Assembly (NCBI GenBank): GCA_023404345.1
Contig: JAEYCB010000018.1
Span: 21,649-85,648 of the forward strand
DNA length: 64,000 nt
Reading direction: 5' to 3'
Source: Bacillota bacterium
GTDB lineage: Bacteria; Bacillota; Clostridia; Christensenellales; Aristaeellaceae
Part shown: positions 50,212 through 58,541 of the stretch, one piece after another
How the letters are laid out: the number at the start of each line of letters is the position of its first letter
Numbering within the stretch: the first letter of the stretch is position 1
Notes under the pieces: model-generated
What the model saw: only the letters and a program-made list of their open reading frames with translations
What the model was told of the DNA's origin: nothing
The model's database searches: none
Program-made: the position numbers and the translations under genes

Positions 50212-50492
50212 AACTCGCCGCCTCCTTCCGGCCGGGTGGCAGCTCTGGCCAAATATAACGGCTTGATCAGGCGCTCATCCACTGCAGGATCCTGGAAGGT
50301 GAATTCTGTTTCGGTCGCACGCACCATGCTGCCGTCCTCCAGTTCCAGGATGGCCACGGGATAGATAACTTGCCCGCCTGGATGCCCACCCTTAAACGGT
50401 GCAGGGTCAATGGGATAGGCCACTTGGAACCAGCCGTGAAAATATGCGGGTTTACCATTGTGTAGACATTTGCGCAGAAACTGGTGCAGCAT
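50208..50492 (-). CDS. Hypothetical early protein after SSB (prophage 2)
   Basis: 94 aa. KPAYFHGWFQVAYPIDPAPF and VIYPVAILELEDGSMVRATE suggest an SH3-like or small beta-barrel protein. The start abuts the ssb stop and the end overlaps the next start by 4 bases, so it is translationally coupled in the early operon. The function is unknown. Confidence 0.62.
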   Translation of the reverse strand: MLHQFLRKCLHNGKPAYFHGWFQVAYPIDPAPFKGGHPGGQVIYPVAILELEDGSMVRATETEFTFQDPAVDERLIKPLYLARAATRPEGGGEL

Positions 50493-50824
50493 CAGCCCTC
50501 ACCGTCCTCTCCGTGGCGGCCGCTGCTCAAAAACTCCACATCGTTGGCCGTCACTTCCAGGCTGGCCATGGGGCTGCCGTCGTGGGCGCTGTAGGCGTTG
50601 GCCATCACGGGGCCTTCCACGGCCACCTTGCGCCCCTTGGCCAGGTAACGCTGGCAGTTTTCGCCCAGCTTGCCCCAGGCGCTCACGCGGAAGAAGTCCG
50701 CCTCCTGGTTGCTGCTGCCGCGCCGGTTGACGGCCACGGTGAAGGTGCACACCGTGTGGCCGTTGGTGGTTGTGCGGGTTTCGGGATCCCGCGTCAGGTT
50801 GCCGATGATCGTCAATTTGTTCAT
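50492..50824 (-). CDS. ssb: Single-stranded DNA-binding protein (prophage 2)
   Basis: 110 aa OB-fold SSB. MNKLTIIGNLTRDPETRTTT and VCTFTVAVNRRGSSNQEADF, with the W-GKLGENC strand and GRKVAVEGPV, are classic SSB signatures. The usual acidic C-terminal tail is short (GRHGEDGEG) and lacks the DDDIPF tip, so contacts with host replication proteins may be reduced. It serves phage DNA replication with the primase-helicase at 53913-56657. Confidence 0.9.
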   Translation of the reverse strand: MNKLTIIGNLTRDPETRTTTNGHTVCTFTVAVNRRGSSNQEADFFRVSAWGKLGENCQRYLAKGRKVAVEGPVMANAYSAHDGSPMASLEVTANDVEFLSSGRHGEDGEG

Positions 50825-50839
50825 GCTTTGGTGCCTCCT

Positions 50840-51061
50840 TCATTCTTTCAGCCACATGTCCTGCCTCTCCAGGATGGCCTCTTCCAGTTCATATGCCTCA
50901 TCCAGCTCGTAGGGGCTGGGCAGTTGCGGCCCGGCAGCGGGCGGATAATTGGGCCGCCCGCTGCACTTCGTGCACACATGGTCAGGTTTCATGGTGTACC
51001 AGTTCCGCCCGGGCTCCAGCAGCTCGCCGCACACGCTGCAGCGCAGCCGGTTGTCGATCAT
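50840..51061 (-). CDS. Small zinc-ribbon protein (prophage 2)
   Basis: 73 aa from ATG 51061, which overlaps the previous stop. CSVCGELLEPGRNWYTMKPD and CTKCSG make a two-CxxC zinc ribbon, followed by an acidic helix (YELDEAYELEEAILERQDMW). It resembles small phage zinc proteins of unknown role. The longer upstream frame overlaps the ORF6C-like gene and is not used. Confidence 0.62.
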   Translation of the reverse strand: MIDNRLRCSVCGELLEPGRNWYTMKPDHVCTKCSGRPNYPPAAGPQLPSPYELDEAYELEEAILERQDMWLKE

Positions 51062-51540
51062 GCCCGCGCGCCTGCCTTTCGCAGCTGCTCCTGGATCGCC
51101 TGCAGCTTTTCGTAGTCCTCCCACAGCTCAATGGCCTGCAGGTGCACGTCGTAGTCGCAGGCGGGCAGGTCGCGCACCGTGCGCGCGCCGGCGCTGTTGC
51201 ACACGTCCGTGCGGATCGCGGCGGCCACGCGCTTGGCGGCTGCCTCGCTGCCGCCCATGCCGTACAGCTCACACAGCTGCAGGGCCTGCTTCTTCAGCGC
51301 TTCGTTGATGGCCTTGGCCTGGCCGGGCGTCACGTGCTCCATCAGCTGCTGGCGGCGCTCCATGGCGTCCAGCCGCCTGCGCATGGCGTCCATGGTGGCG
51401 TTGGTGGAGGCCAGCATGTCGCTCATGCCGCGCATCAGCATCACCAGGCTGTGCATCACTTCGGCCTGGGCGGCCGGATCGGTCAGCTGCCCGCTGGCTG
51501 CGGGCTCCTGCAGGATCATTTCCACGTTGTCAACCATCAA
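51058..51540 (-). CDS. ORF6C-like phage protein (prophage 2)
   Basis: 160 aa. An N-terminal helix precedes TPGQAKAINEALKKQALQLC and AAIRTDVCNSAGARTVRDLP, ending with HLQAIELWEDYEKLQAIQEQ. This matches the ORF6C domain often found at the C-terminus of phage antirepressors. Here it stands without the ORF6N or BRO part. Confidence 0.65.
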   Translation of the reverse strand: MMVDNVEMILQEPAASGQLTDPAAQAEVMHSLVMLMRGMSDMLASTNATMDAMRRRLDAMERRQQLMEHVTPGQAKAINEALKKQALQLCELYGMGGSEAAAKRVAAAIRTDVCNSAGARTVRDLPACDYDVHLQAIELWEDYEKLQAIQEQLRKAGARA

Positions 51541-52531
51541 TGACCTCTCCCTTCACACAGCTCAGGGCCTTGCGCGCGCCCTCCACAAAGTTGGCTATCA
51601 TGTCCAGGTTGGCGTTCCAGTCCAGCTTCTCGCGGGGGCTCAGCTCTGCCAGCTGCGCACCCAGCTGAGGCAGCACGCCGACCTTGCCGATGAACAGGCG
51701 GCACGCTTCGCCGAAGGCGGCCAGCGTCAGTCCCTGGTATTCGTCCCGCAGCTGCACGTTCTCGCGGTTGGCTGTGCGCTTCACCTGCAGCAGCTCCTGC
51801 TCCGCCTGCTTGCGGCGCTCCATGGCGCGCACCATGGCGGCTTCAGCCTGGTTTTTTTCAGCCTGCAGCTGATCCAGCTGCTTTTGCACTTCCGGGCTGA
51901 TCTCGCTGGCCGCGTAGGTCTGTGCGTTCTCCAGCTCCTGCGCCAGCTCAGCAGCGCGCGCGGATGCCGCTTTGTGATCCGCTGCCAGCTGGTGGTAGTC
52001 GCCCATGATCTTGGTGTACTTGCGCTGTATCTTGTCGCGCGCGGTTTCGGCCTCAAAGCGGCCTCGGCTGGCGGCCTCATAGTCCTCCTGCAGCTGCTTC
52101 ATCTCGCTGGCAACTTCGGCGGCCGCTTCGGCCTTGGCTTCCTCGCGGGCCTGGCGCACGGCGGCCTCCACCTCGCGGCTGCTCATGCCCTCGCTCACAG
52201 CCCGGTCGGCCATGGCCTCGCGCTCGCCTTCAGGCAGGGCCAGCAGCGCCACCGTGCTCTTCAGCCCCAGCTGGCCCATGCTGCCCAGGCGCATTTCGGG
52301 GGGGATCTCCTTGGCCACCTGCATCAGCCGCTGCGCGCCGCGCACGCTCATTTCCGTCTGCTCCGTCACCCATTGCTCCCACTGGCCATGGGGCACCAGG
52401 CCGCGCTCTTTGGCTTCGTTCAGCTCATCGCCGATCTGGAAGTAGCTGCTGACGATGTTTTGCTTGTGGATCTGGATTCGCTCTTCAATTCGGCGCAGAT
52501 CCGCGCCGGTGCTCAGCTTGGTTTCAGTCAT
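51530..52531 (-). CDS. DUF3102-like coiled-coil protein (prophage 2)
   Basis: 333 aa. The N-terminal IHKQNIVSSYFQIGDELNEA and HGQWEQWVTEQTEMSVRGAQ, with RLMQVAKEI, are the DUF3102 pattern (ParB-like KorB relation, DNA-associated). Residues about 150-280 are a long coiled coil rich in Glu and Ala. It possibly acts in replication or segregation; the function is not established from sequence. Confidence 0.7.
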   Translation of the reverse strand: MTETKLSTGADLRRIEERIQIHKQNIVSSYFQIGDELNEAKERGLVPHGQWEQWVTEQTEMSVRGAQRLMQVAKEIPPEMRLGSMGQLGLKSTVALLALPEGEREAMADRAVSEGMSSREVEAAVRQAREEAKAEAAAEVASEMKQLQEDYEAASRGRFEAETARDKIQRKYTKIMGDYHQLAADHKAASARAAELAQELENAQTYAASEISPEVQKQLDQLQAEKNQAEAAMVRAMERRKQAEQELLQVKRTANRENVQLRDEYQGLTLAAFGEACRLFIGKVGVLPQLGAQLAELSPREKLDWNANLDMIANFVEGARKALSCVKGEVIDG

Positions 52532-52796
52532 TGGGGTGCCTCCTGTCTCTGAATTCTTCGGGATTGGTCAACATACGGGTCATACGGCGGCTCACGCGCT
52601 TTTTGTACTTCTCGCGGATCCGCTTGCGCTTGCTGTGGAGAATGTAGTGGCGTTCCTTCGCCGTGGCTCCGTAAAAGCTGAAGCAGTCACGCAGAGCGGC
52701 GAATCCTTTCCGCAGCCCCTCGACGCCAGCGAGGAAGCCTTCAAGGAGCGCTTCGCACATTTCCATCAGGACGTCGTGCAGGTTTCTTGATTCCAT
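52524..52796 (-). CDS. Small hypothetical phage protein (prophage 2)
   Basis: 90 aa from ATG 52796 behind AGGAGGGG. MESRNLHDVLMEMCEALLEG is followed by a basic tail (KRKRIREKYKKRVSRRMTRM). It is helical and possibly nucleic-acid binding. No family is recognised. It overlaps the DUF3102-like gene by 8 bases. Confidence 0.62.
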   Translation of the reverse strand: MESRNLHDVLMEMCEALLEGFLAGVEGLRKGFAALRDCFSFYGATAKERHYILHSKRKRIREKYKKRVSRRMTRMLTNPEEFRDRRHPND

Positions 52797-52807
52797 CGTA
52801 GCCCCTC

Positions 52808-53305
52808 CTATTCGTCGTAGCGGTAGATGCACCCGTCAGGATCCGGGCGCTTGTTGATACCCCTGCAGCGCGATCGGATACTGGCTTTGCTCATGTAGTT
52901 ATCCGCAGCGGCTTCCTTTGCGCTGGGGTAGATGGCCAGGATCTCGCCGTAGGCGCTCATTTTGATCACAGGCTTTCGGCTAAGGTTGGTCGGCGGCACC
53001 ATCTTGCTGCGGCTGATCAGCTGCAGGTTGTCCAGGGCGTTGTTGTACTTGCAGCCGTCCCGGTGGATGATCACCATGCCGTCGGGGATCTCGCCCACGA
53101 ATGCGCGCCACACCAGCCGCCCGATGCCATAACTGTGATGCCGGTTTCCGCTGCAAAGGCACACCTTCGTCCGGCCAAACTGCAGCACGGGGTGCATCCG
53201 TTTGTTGATCGGGTTGCCGTATTGCGTCCGGATCCTGCGGATCTCGCCCCGGATCGACACTTCATAATCCACCCATCCCGGCACCGGCCTCCAATCGCTG
53301 ATCAC
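52808..53305 (-). CDS. NUMOD4/HNH endonuclease, homing-type (prophage 2)
   Basis: 165 aa. WRPVPGWVDYEVSIRGEIRR is a NUMOD4 start, IIHRDGCKYNNALDNLQLIS is the HNH core, and KMSAYGEILAIYPSAKEAAA with SKASIRSRCRGI is a NUMOD1-type DNA-binding HTH. The architecture matches free-standing homing endonucleases of phages. It lies between small early genes and is probably an insertion in this module. Confidence 0.85.
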   Translation of the reverse strand: MISDWRPVPGWVDYEVSIRGEIRRIRTQYGNPINKRMHPVLQFGRTKVCLCSGNRHHSYGIGRLVWRAFVGEIPDGMVIIHRDGCKYNNALDNLQLISRSKMVPPTNLSRKPVIKMSAYGEILAIYPSAKEAAADNYMSKASIRSRCRGINKRPDPDGCIYRYDE

Positions 53306-53517
53306 GTTGCCGCCTCCGCTACCACGGCCAGCATGCCCACGGGCACCGTGCCGCTGTTGTACAGGCGGGCCATGGCAGCTTCAGCTCCGCGCAGGGTGGC
53401 CCAGCGCGCCATCGCCTGCTTGATGTCCGGCGTGTAGTATAGGGCATAATTGCCAGCCCTTAGCTTGACCATGGATTTCACATATTTGCCGGTCACTTGG
53501 TTCTGCAGGTGGTACAT
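53302..53517 (-). CDS. Small hypothetical early protein (prophage 2)
   Basis: 71 aa with an ATG overlapping the MazG-like gene end by 25 bases. MYHLQNQVTGKYVKSMVKLR and GAEAAMARLYNSGTVPVGML are visible; it is mixed alpha/beta. The function is unknown. Confidence 0.6.
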   Translation of the reverse strand: MYHLQNQVTGKYVKSMVKLRAGNYALYYTPDIKQAMARWATLRGAEAAMARLYNSGTVPVGMLAVVAEAAT

Positions 53518-53906
53518 GCGTCCAGCTCCTTTCCGTGCTTGTATGGCCGTGTTTGGTTAAACACCACTTTCTTCATGAGGGCCGCAGGCAGATCCAGGCG
53601 AAGGTGCAGCGCGGTGCTCATCGCCATGATGATCACGTCCGCCAACTCTTCGGCAAACCTCGCGGCGTCGCCGGCAGCCTCACAGGCTTCGCTCAGCTCT
53701 TCGCGGATCAGCAGCGTGCAGCGCCGGCGCACATACTTCATGCCGTTGGGGTTGTCCAGCGCCACCGTGGGATCCTCCCACAGCCCGTGGTCGCAGGCGT
53801 CAACATAGATCGCCTCGCTCAGCTGGTGCAGGGCCTTCAGGATCGCCTTGCGGTTCTCCATAAAGTCGGCCACGGCCGGGTGAATCGTCTTTCCTTGCAT
53901 CCTCAT
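53493..53906 (-). CDS. MazG-like nucleotide pyrophosphohydrolase (prophage 2)
   Basis: 137 aa. IREELSEACEAAGDAARFAE and EELADVIIMAMSTALHLRLD carry the EExxE and ExxD metal-binding pairs of the all-alpha NTP-PPase family; KVVFNQTRPYKHGKEL is the usual end. It may hydrolyse nucleotides or alarmones during infection. It follows the primase gene by 6 bases. Confidence 0.8.
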   Translation of the reverse strand: MRMQGKTIHPAVADFMENRKAILKALHQLSEAIYVDACDHGLWEDPTVALDNPNGMKYVRRRCTLLIREELSEACEAAGDAARFAEELADVIIMAMSTALHLRLDLPAALMKKVVFNQTRPYKHGKELDACTTCRTK

Positions 53907-53912
53907 ACCTCC

Positions 53913-56657
53913 TTAAAAAGGGTTGTCCGGGTCGTCATCCACCTGCGCAAAGTCCAGCGGCATTTGCTGCTGCTCTGCCAGGCACTTCGGGCCGTCCATG
54001 TTCTGCCGGGGAATCCACAGCAGCCGCTGGGCGCGCCCGTCGATCATCTTGTTTCGGGTGTTGCTGTCGCCGTTGGTTTGCGGCAGGATCAGCCCGTCAG
54101 CGGCCAGCTGCTTCCATAGCGCCTTCGCCGTCAGGGGGAACTCCATGCCGCTCTTGCGCAGCTGCTCACACACCAGTGTGAAGCTCAGGCCGGGGTTCAG
54201 GTAGTAATACTTGGTATCCATATAGCCGATCATGCCGCGCACCGGGTTGACGGTGCGGCTTTCATCGGTCAGATCTCTCACTTCAGCCACGCGGCCGATC
54301 AGCAGGTCGCTCACCGTGCGCAGGAACAGGCGGCTGGGCCTGTCCTCCTGGCTCTGGCGTCCCTGCTTCAGCGCGTTGGCGATGATCGCCTGCATGGGCC
54401 GCTGCATGGCCGCCTGCACGTCCTCCACCAGGCCCAGGTCGTGCATGTAGCGCAGCATCATCTCATAGCCCAGCAAAAGCATCGTCACGGCCTCGCCGGC
54501 ACGCGGCGCGCTCTGGCCCAGGGCGGTGTGCGCCACCTTGCGCAATTCCTCCACCCGCCCGCTGAGCAGGTCGGGCAGCTCATCCATCTGCGGCAGCAAC
54601 CACTCAATATAGCCGCGCATGGCCTTGCGCAGCACGCCCTTCTGTCCCTGTTTCTGCATATGTGTCAGCCATGCGTCCTTCGGGACGTCGCTTCCTTTCA
54701 TGTCGATGGTGTAAAAACGGCTGACGCCGCTTTCGCCAATGTGGGGCATAAATTCGCCGGTGATGATTGTCAGGCAGCGCGGGGGAGTGTCGGCGCGGCT
54801 GGTGCCGTCAGCGTTCAGGCGGCTGCGGGCCGTCATGCGGCTCAGCCTCTGCGCCATGCTCTCCATGCTCCTGCGCTCCTGCACGCTGTTGGTCGGGTGG
54901 AAGTCATCCACCACCAGCAGGCTGTCCTTCAGCCTGAAGGCAATCTCCTGGATGCTGTTGGCCGTATCGTAGAAGCTGGCCGGGAACTGGCTTTCGCTCA
55001 CGTCGCGGAAATGGTACTGCGCCAGCTCCGCGCTGATCGACTTGCCGCTTTGCTGCTCACCCACCAGAAACAGGGTGAATTTCGGCATGTGTCCGGCTGC
55101 CTTCAGCGGCTCCCTGAGCGGTGCCAGGTAGCACGCAGCCAGCAGCGGCACGCTCACATGCTCATCCATGGTGGTTTCCAGCTGCAGGCTGGTTTCCGCG
55201 CAGTCCATCAGGCTCATGGCTTCCACTTCGGGATCTGTCAGCGTTAGGCTGTAGGTAGGCAGCTTGTTGCCCAGGTCAACGCTTACGCCGTCCAGCCCCA
55301 CGGCCCCGCCGTGGTACAGGTACGTCCATTTGCCCTTGATGCAGCGCCACCCGGCGTGTGTGTATTCAATCACGCGGCGGCTGCTGCGGTAGCCCACCTC
55401 TGCGATCACATAGCGCAGCTTGTCGGCCACGGTGTTGCCCGGCAGGATATTGGCGCGGAAGCCCCAGTTTTCACTCACCCAGGTCATGCCCTTATAATTG
55501 CGCGTGGGTACCCGCACCTGCGGCAGCGGCACGCCCTGCTTGTCCCATCCGTCGATCAGGTGCACCGTGTTCACGCTCACACCATCGTCCTGGGTGATCT
55601 CCGCACGGGGAATGCACAGGAAGCTGCATAGCGGCTTCGGATAGGGCGGGTTGCCCGCCATGGCGCAGATCACGCCATTCTCCACGCAGTAGCCCGGCAC
55701 GCCCGCATAGGCTTCCGTGGCCTGCTGGATCGGCGGCTTCAGCTCCTGGATCAGGCGCTGGTTCAGCTTCGGCGCAGCCTGCACCGCACGCTGCAGCTCA
55801 CGCAGGCCGCTCTCCGCGCCGGTGATCTCCAGGTAGTCGCTCACATCGCCCTTGGTGGGCAGCGTGGGGCACAGCGCCAGCAGGTCGATCCAGCGGATCG
55901 TCTTGGCCACGCCCAGCAGCTTCTCACATACCTGGATCCGGTCGCTCACGCCCACCTGGTCATTGTCCGGCAGCACGATCACGTCCGCGCCATTCAGGGC
56001 GTCGGTGTGTTCGTCCAGCCATTTGATTTTGGTGCCCGGTTTGCTGGCCCCGCCCGGATTGGTCGTGGCGCACAGCCCTGCGGCGATCAGGTTGTCGGCG
56101 TCCTTCTCGCCCTCCACCACATACACCGGCTGCCCGGCCTTGATCGCGGCGATCACGCCCGGCAGGTTGTACAGCGGGTGCCGCACATCCTTGGTGCTCC
56201 AGTTGTACCCGCCCGGTTTGCTGGGGTCGGGGATCGCCTGGCGGAAGGTCTTGTCACCGTCAGGCAGGCGGAAGCGCATCACGTCAAACAGCAGCTTTCC
56301 GTTTTCGTCCGTATAGTGGTAAATCTTTTCCGGCTTGCCCAGCGGCTTTTTGGGCTCCACGGTGTGCACGGTCTTGCCCGCCACGGTATCGGTGGACGCT
56401 GCCTTGCGCCGGGCTGGCTTCTTCTGCCCATCGCTCCGGATCGGCTCCGCGAACAGATCCGACATTTTCAGCCCCAGCGCCTCCACGATGTCAGCGCTGG
56501 AGCATCCGGCGTGGCAGTGCAGCACGATGCCCTTGTCGCCCATCTTCACGCTCAGGCTGGCCTTTTTGTCGGCGTGGCAGGGGCAGCGGCACATGGTTTC
56601 CCCGTTGCTCTTGGTTGCCTCGTGGGGCAGCAGCGCCAGAAAATCGTTGATGTGCAT
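53913..56657 (-). CDS. Primase-helicase fusion: CHC2 zinc finger, TOPRIM, ATPase (prophage 2)
   Basis: 914 aa. The N-terminal zinc finger has CRCPCHADKKASLSV and HCHAGCSSADIVEALG. A TOPRIM primase part follows, VYVVEGEKDADNLIAAG near 180 and VIVLPDNDQVG near 225. The C-terminal DUF927-like ATPase has Walker A GEQQSGKSIS near 532 and a Walker-B-like LLVVDDFHPT. It makes primers and unwinds DNA at the phage fork. It is the main replication protein of the early operon. Confidence 0.88.
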   Translation of the reverse strand: MHINDFLALLPHEATKSNGETMCRCPCHADKKASLSVKMGDKGIVLHCHAGCSSADIVEALGLKMSDLFAEPIRSDGQKKPARRKAASTDTVAGKTVHTVEPKKPLGKPEKIYHYTDENGKLLFDVMRFRLPDGDKTFRQAIPDPSKPGGYNWSTKDVRHPLYNLPGVIAAIKAGQPVYVVEGEKDADNLIAAGLCATTNPGGASKPGTKIKWLDEHTDALNGADVIVLPDNDQVGVSDRIQVCEKLLGVAKTIRWIDLLALCPTLPTKGDVSDYLEITGAESGLRELQRAVQAAPKLNQRLIQELKPPIQQATEAYAGVPGYCVENGVICAMAGNPPYPKPLCSFLCIPRAEITQDDGVSVNTVHLIDGWDKQGVPLPQVRVPTRNYKGMTWVSENWGFRANILPGNTVADKLRYVIAEVGYRSSRRVIEYTHAGWRCIKGKWTYLYHGGAVGLDGVSVDLGNKLPTYSLTLTDPEVEAMSLMDCAETSLQLETTMDEHVSVPLLAACYLAPLREPLKAAGHMPKFTLFLVGEQQSGKSISAELAQYHFRDVSESQFPASFYDTANSIQEIAFRLKDSLLVVDDFHPTNSVQERRSMESMAQRLSRMTARSRLNADGTSRADTPPRCLTIITGEFMPHIGESGVSRFYTIDMKGSDVPKDAWLTHMQKQGQKGVLRKAMRGYIEWLLPQMDELPDLLSGRVEELRKVAHTALGQSAPRAGEAVTMLLLGYEMMLRYMHDLGLVEDVQAAMQRPMQAIIANALKQGRQSQEDRPSRLFLRTVSDLLIGRVAEVRDLTDESRTVNPVRGMIGYMDTKYYYLNPGLSFTLVCEQLRKSGMEFPLTAKALWKQLAADGLILPQTNGDSNTRNKMIDGRAQRLLWIPRQNMDGPKCLAEQQQMPLDFAQVDDDPDNPF

Positions 56658-56671
56658 GGCTCAGGCCCCTT

Positions 56672-57010
56672 TCATCGGTTGTTTTGTTCCTCTATCCGCA
56701 GCCGGATCGCGCGGATCACTTCGTGCAGATCGAAGCGGTACGCCCGCCCCTTCCGCCAGCAGGGGATCCACCCTTCAGCGATGCCCGTGCGGATCGCACC
56801 CACGGCCAGGCCGGTTTCCTCGCTCAGCTCTTCAATGCCCACGCCTTTGTCCTGCGTCTTGGCAGCCAGCATCCGCACCTCTTCCAGCTGCAACATCCGC
56901 TTGTTGCCTACATGCAGCGGTTTGAGCTGGCCTTCTTCGATGGCGCGTTCCACCCGCAGGCGGCTCCAGCCCATGAGCTTGGCCGCCTCAGCAATGGAAA
57001 TCAGCTTCAC
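56672..57010 (-). CDS. Tandem HTH DNA-binding protein, excisionase/MerR-like (prophage 2)
   Basis: 112 aa with two similar winged-helix units: SIAEAAKLMGWSRLRVERAI (residues about 5-24) with GQLKPLHVGNKRM, and IEELSEETGLAVGAIRTGIA (59-78) with GWIPCWRKGRAYRF. The duplicated excisionase-like fold suggests binding to two adjacent half-sites. It could be an excisionase or an early regulator. Confidence 0.72.
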   Translation of the reverse strand: MKLISIAEAAKLMGWSRLRVERAIEEGQLKPLHVGNKRMLQLEEVRMLAAKTQDKGVGIEELSEETGLAVGAIRTGIAEGWIPCWRKGRAYRFDLHEVIRAIRLRIEEQNNR

Positions 57011-57041
57011 GGCTCAAACCTCCCTTCGTTTTCCGCATCCC

Positions 57042-57302
57042 TCACAAATCGCCGCCGCCCTTGCGGATCAGCAGCTCACGGCTCAGCTGGCGCAGCCGGA
57101 AGATCTCTATGCAATAGTCGCCTTCATAGTTCATCATGATGGCGGGCAGAAGATCCGGCATGGCCCGCGCCGTCACGCCAATGGCGTGGAAGCCGCTTTC
57201 CTTGATGTTTTCCAGCACCTGCTCCCGGCTGTCGGCGATCAGCAGACCGCTGCGCATCTCCGCCGCATCCAGGTCGAAGAAAGAATAACTGTATACGTTC
57301 AT
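57042..57302 (-). CDS. Hypothetical early protein (prophage 2)
   Basis: 86 aa whose ATG overlaps the regulator stop (57299-57302). MNVYSYSFFDLDAAEMRSGL and ADSREQVLENIKESGFHAIG, then MPDLLPAIMMNYEGDYCIEI, look like a compact alpha/beta protein. No function is recognised. Confidence 0.6.
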   Translation of the reverse strand: MNVYSYSFFDLDAAEMRSGLLIADSREQVLENIKESGFHAIGVTARAMPDLLPAIMMNYEGDYCIEIFRLRQLSRELLIRKGGGDL

Positions 57303-57763
57303 CCCCGTACCTCCTCCAGCGCCTTGTCAATGGCCGTCACGGCCTCCTGCATCACCCGCTCGATCTGCCGGGCCTTCTCCCGGATCAGCTGAGCGGCCTG
57401 CACTTCCGTCGCGGTGATTTTCCCGTCCCGCGCCACCATCGCAAACTGCCGCGCCACCTCCTGCGCGTCGCCCATGGCCACGGCCCAGCCCAGGGCGGCC
57501 TGCGCCAGCTCGCTGGGCTCTTCGCTGCCGTAGTCGGTCATCAGCGGGCAGTAGTTGCGGATGTGTGCGCCCACCAGATCATGCGCGCCGTATACCTCAC
57601 GCATCTGCTGCACCACGTCGCACGGCGGCACCGTGGCCCCGGTTTCGTAGTCGGCCAGGCTCTTCACGCTCACATACAGGCGCTCCGCAGCCCGTTCCCG
57701 GTTGCTCAGGCGCGGATCGCGCCGGCTGGCCTGGATCCTCGCTTCATAATAAGGTGTTGACAT
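57299..57763 (-). CDS. XRE-like regulator, Cro position (prophage 2)
   Basis: 154 aa from ATG 57763 behind GGAGGGG; the longer frame to 57886 runs through the promoter. LSNRERAAERLYVSVKSLAD and YETGATVPPCDVVQQMREVY form the HTH. The C-terminal half is helical (EARQIERVMQEAVTAIDKAL-like). It is the first gene of the leftward early operon, opposite the repressor, so it takes the Cro place. Confidence 0.75.
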   Translation of the reverse strand: MSTPYYEARIQASRRDPRLSNRERAAERLYVSVKSLADYETGATVPPCDVVQQMREVYGAHDLVGAHIRNYCPLMTDYGSEEPSELAQAALGWAVAMGDAQEVARQFAMVARDGKITATEVQAAQLIREKARQIERVMQEAVTAIDKALEEVRG

Positions 57764-57873
57764 CGCTTCCCCTCCGTTTCGGTGCTTCTCTGCTGGTTTT
57801 GGCCCGGCTTTCGGCAGCTGACTGCTCCCTGCTGGGTGTGATATTGTGATGTAATAATTCTGCAACCGTAAAT

Positions 57874-57940
57874 ATAATAATTGCAATATATCAAAATGTC
57901 AACACAAAATTTGAAGAATTGCAAAAATACAATATTCAAT
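57874..57940 (-). promoter_or_regulatory. Early promoter and operator region (prophage 2)
   Basis: Read leftward, TTGACA (complement of 57897-57902), a 17-base spacer and TATTAT (complement of 57874-57879) form a near-consensus promoter for the regulator operon. The palindrome ATTGCAAT lies in the spacer (57880-57887), and a related ATTGCAAA is at 57918-57925, good operator candidates. A weaker rightward promoter for the repressor (TTCAAT, TATGAT) may lie at about 57935-57962. Confidence 0.72.
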
Positions 57941-57992
57941 GAAAAGATATTTCACTTATGATAAAATCATTTCAAGAAACGGAGGCAAGGCG

Positions 57993-58514
57993 ATGAACAC
58001 ACCCAATGAACGGATTAAGCTGCTACGAAAGGAAAAGGGCATGCTACAGGATGATGTAGCAACCCTTATCAACTCATCACGTTTTAACATCTCACGTTAT
58101 GAAAACGGGATCCCCATTCCTTCGGAAGTGATTGCTGCATACGCCCGTACTTTTGACGTAAGCGCCGACTGGCTGCTCTGCCTAACCTCGGACAAAAAAA
58201 CGGGCGGTTCAGATCTCAGCGTCTCCATAGACGAACTTGCAGAACTGACAAGCAAAGCAGGGGGCGTGCCGCTTTCTGCGGATCAGCTCATGCAGCTGCT
58301 GGACGCCCTGCGCCTGTACTACCGCGCCGGGGCCCCTGCTGGCAATGCGCCCGTGGACGTGCTGATCGCCTTTATCAAAGCCCTCACGGCCGCAGCGGAT
58401 GCAGCCCGCGCCGGATCCACCGGCGATCTGCTCATCGCCACCAATGCCGTGGCCTCAGCTGGCCTTCAGGCGCAGTCCATTCTGGCTTCCTTCCTGCAGC
58501 AGCAGGAAAAGTAA
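57993..58514 (+). CDS. Lysogeny repressor, XRE family (prophage 2)
   Basis: 173 aa from ATG 57993 behind GGAGG. The N-terminal HTH is RIKLLRKEKGMLQDDVATLI, then NISRYENGIPIPSEVIAAYA, typical of CI-like repressors. The C-terminal half is Ala-rich and helical, with no visible Ser-Lys protease pair, so SOS-type self-cleavage is not apparent. It is divergent to the Cro-like gene and starts the rightward lysogeny module. Confidence 0.85.
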   Translation: MNTPNERIKLLRKEKGMLQDDVATLINSSRFNISRYENGIPIPSEVIAAYARTFDVSADWLLCLTSDKKTGGSDLSVSIDELAELTSKAGGVPLSADQLMQLLDALRLYYRAGAPAGNAPVDVLIAFIKALTAAADAARAGSTGDLLIATNAVASAGLQAQSILASFLQQQEK

Positions 58515-58541
58515 TACTTAACTGTCGAAGGAGCGCTAACC

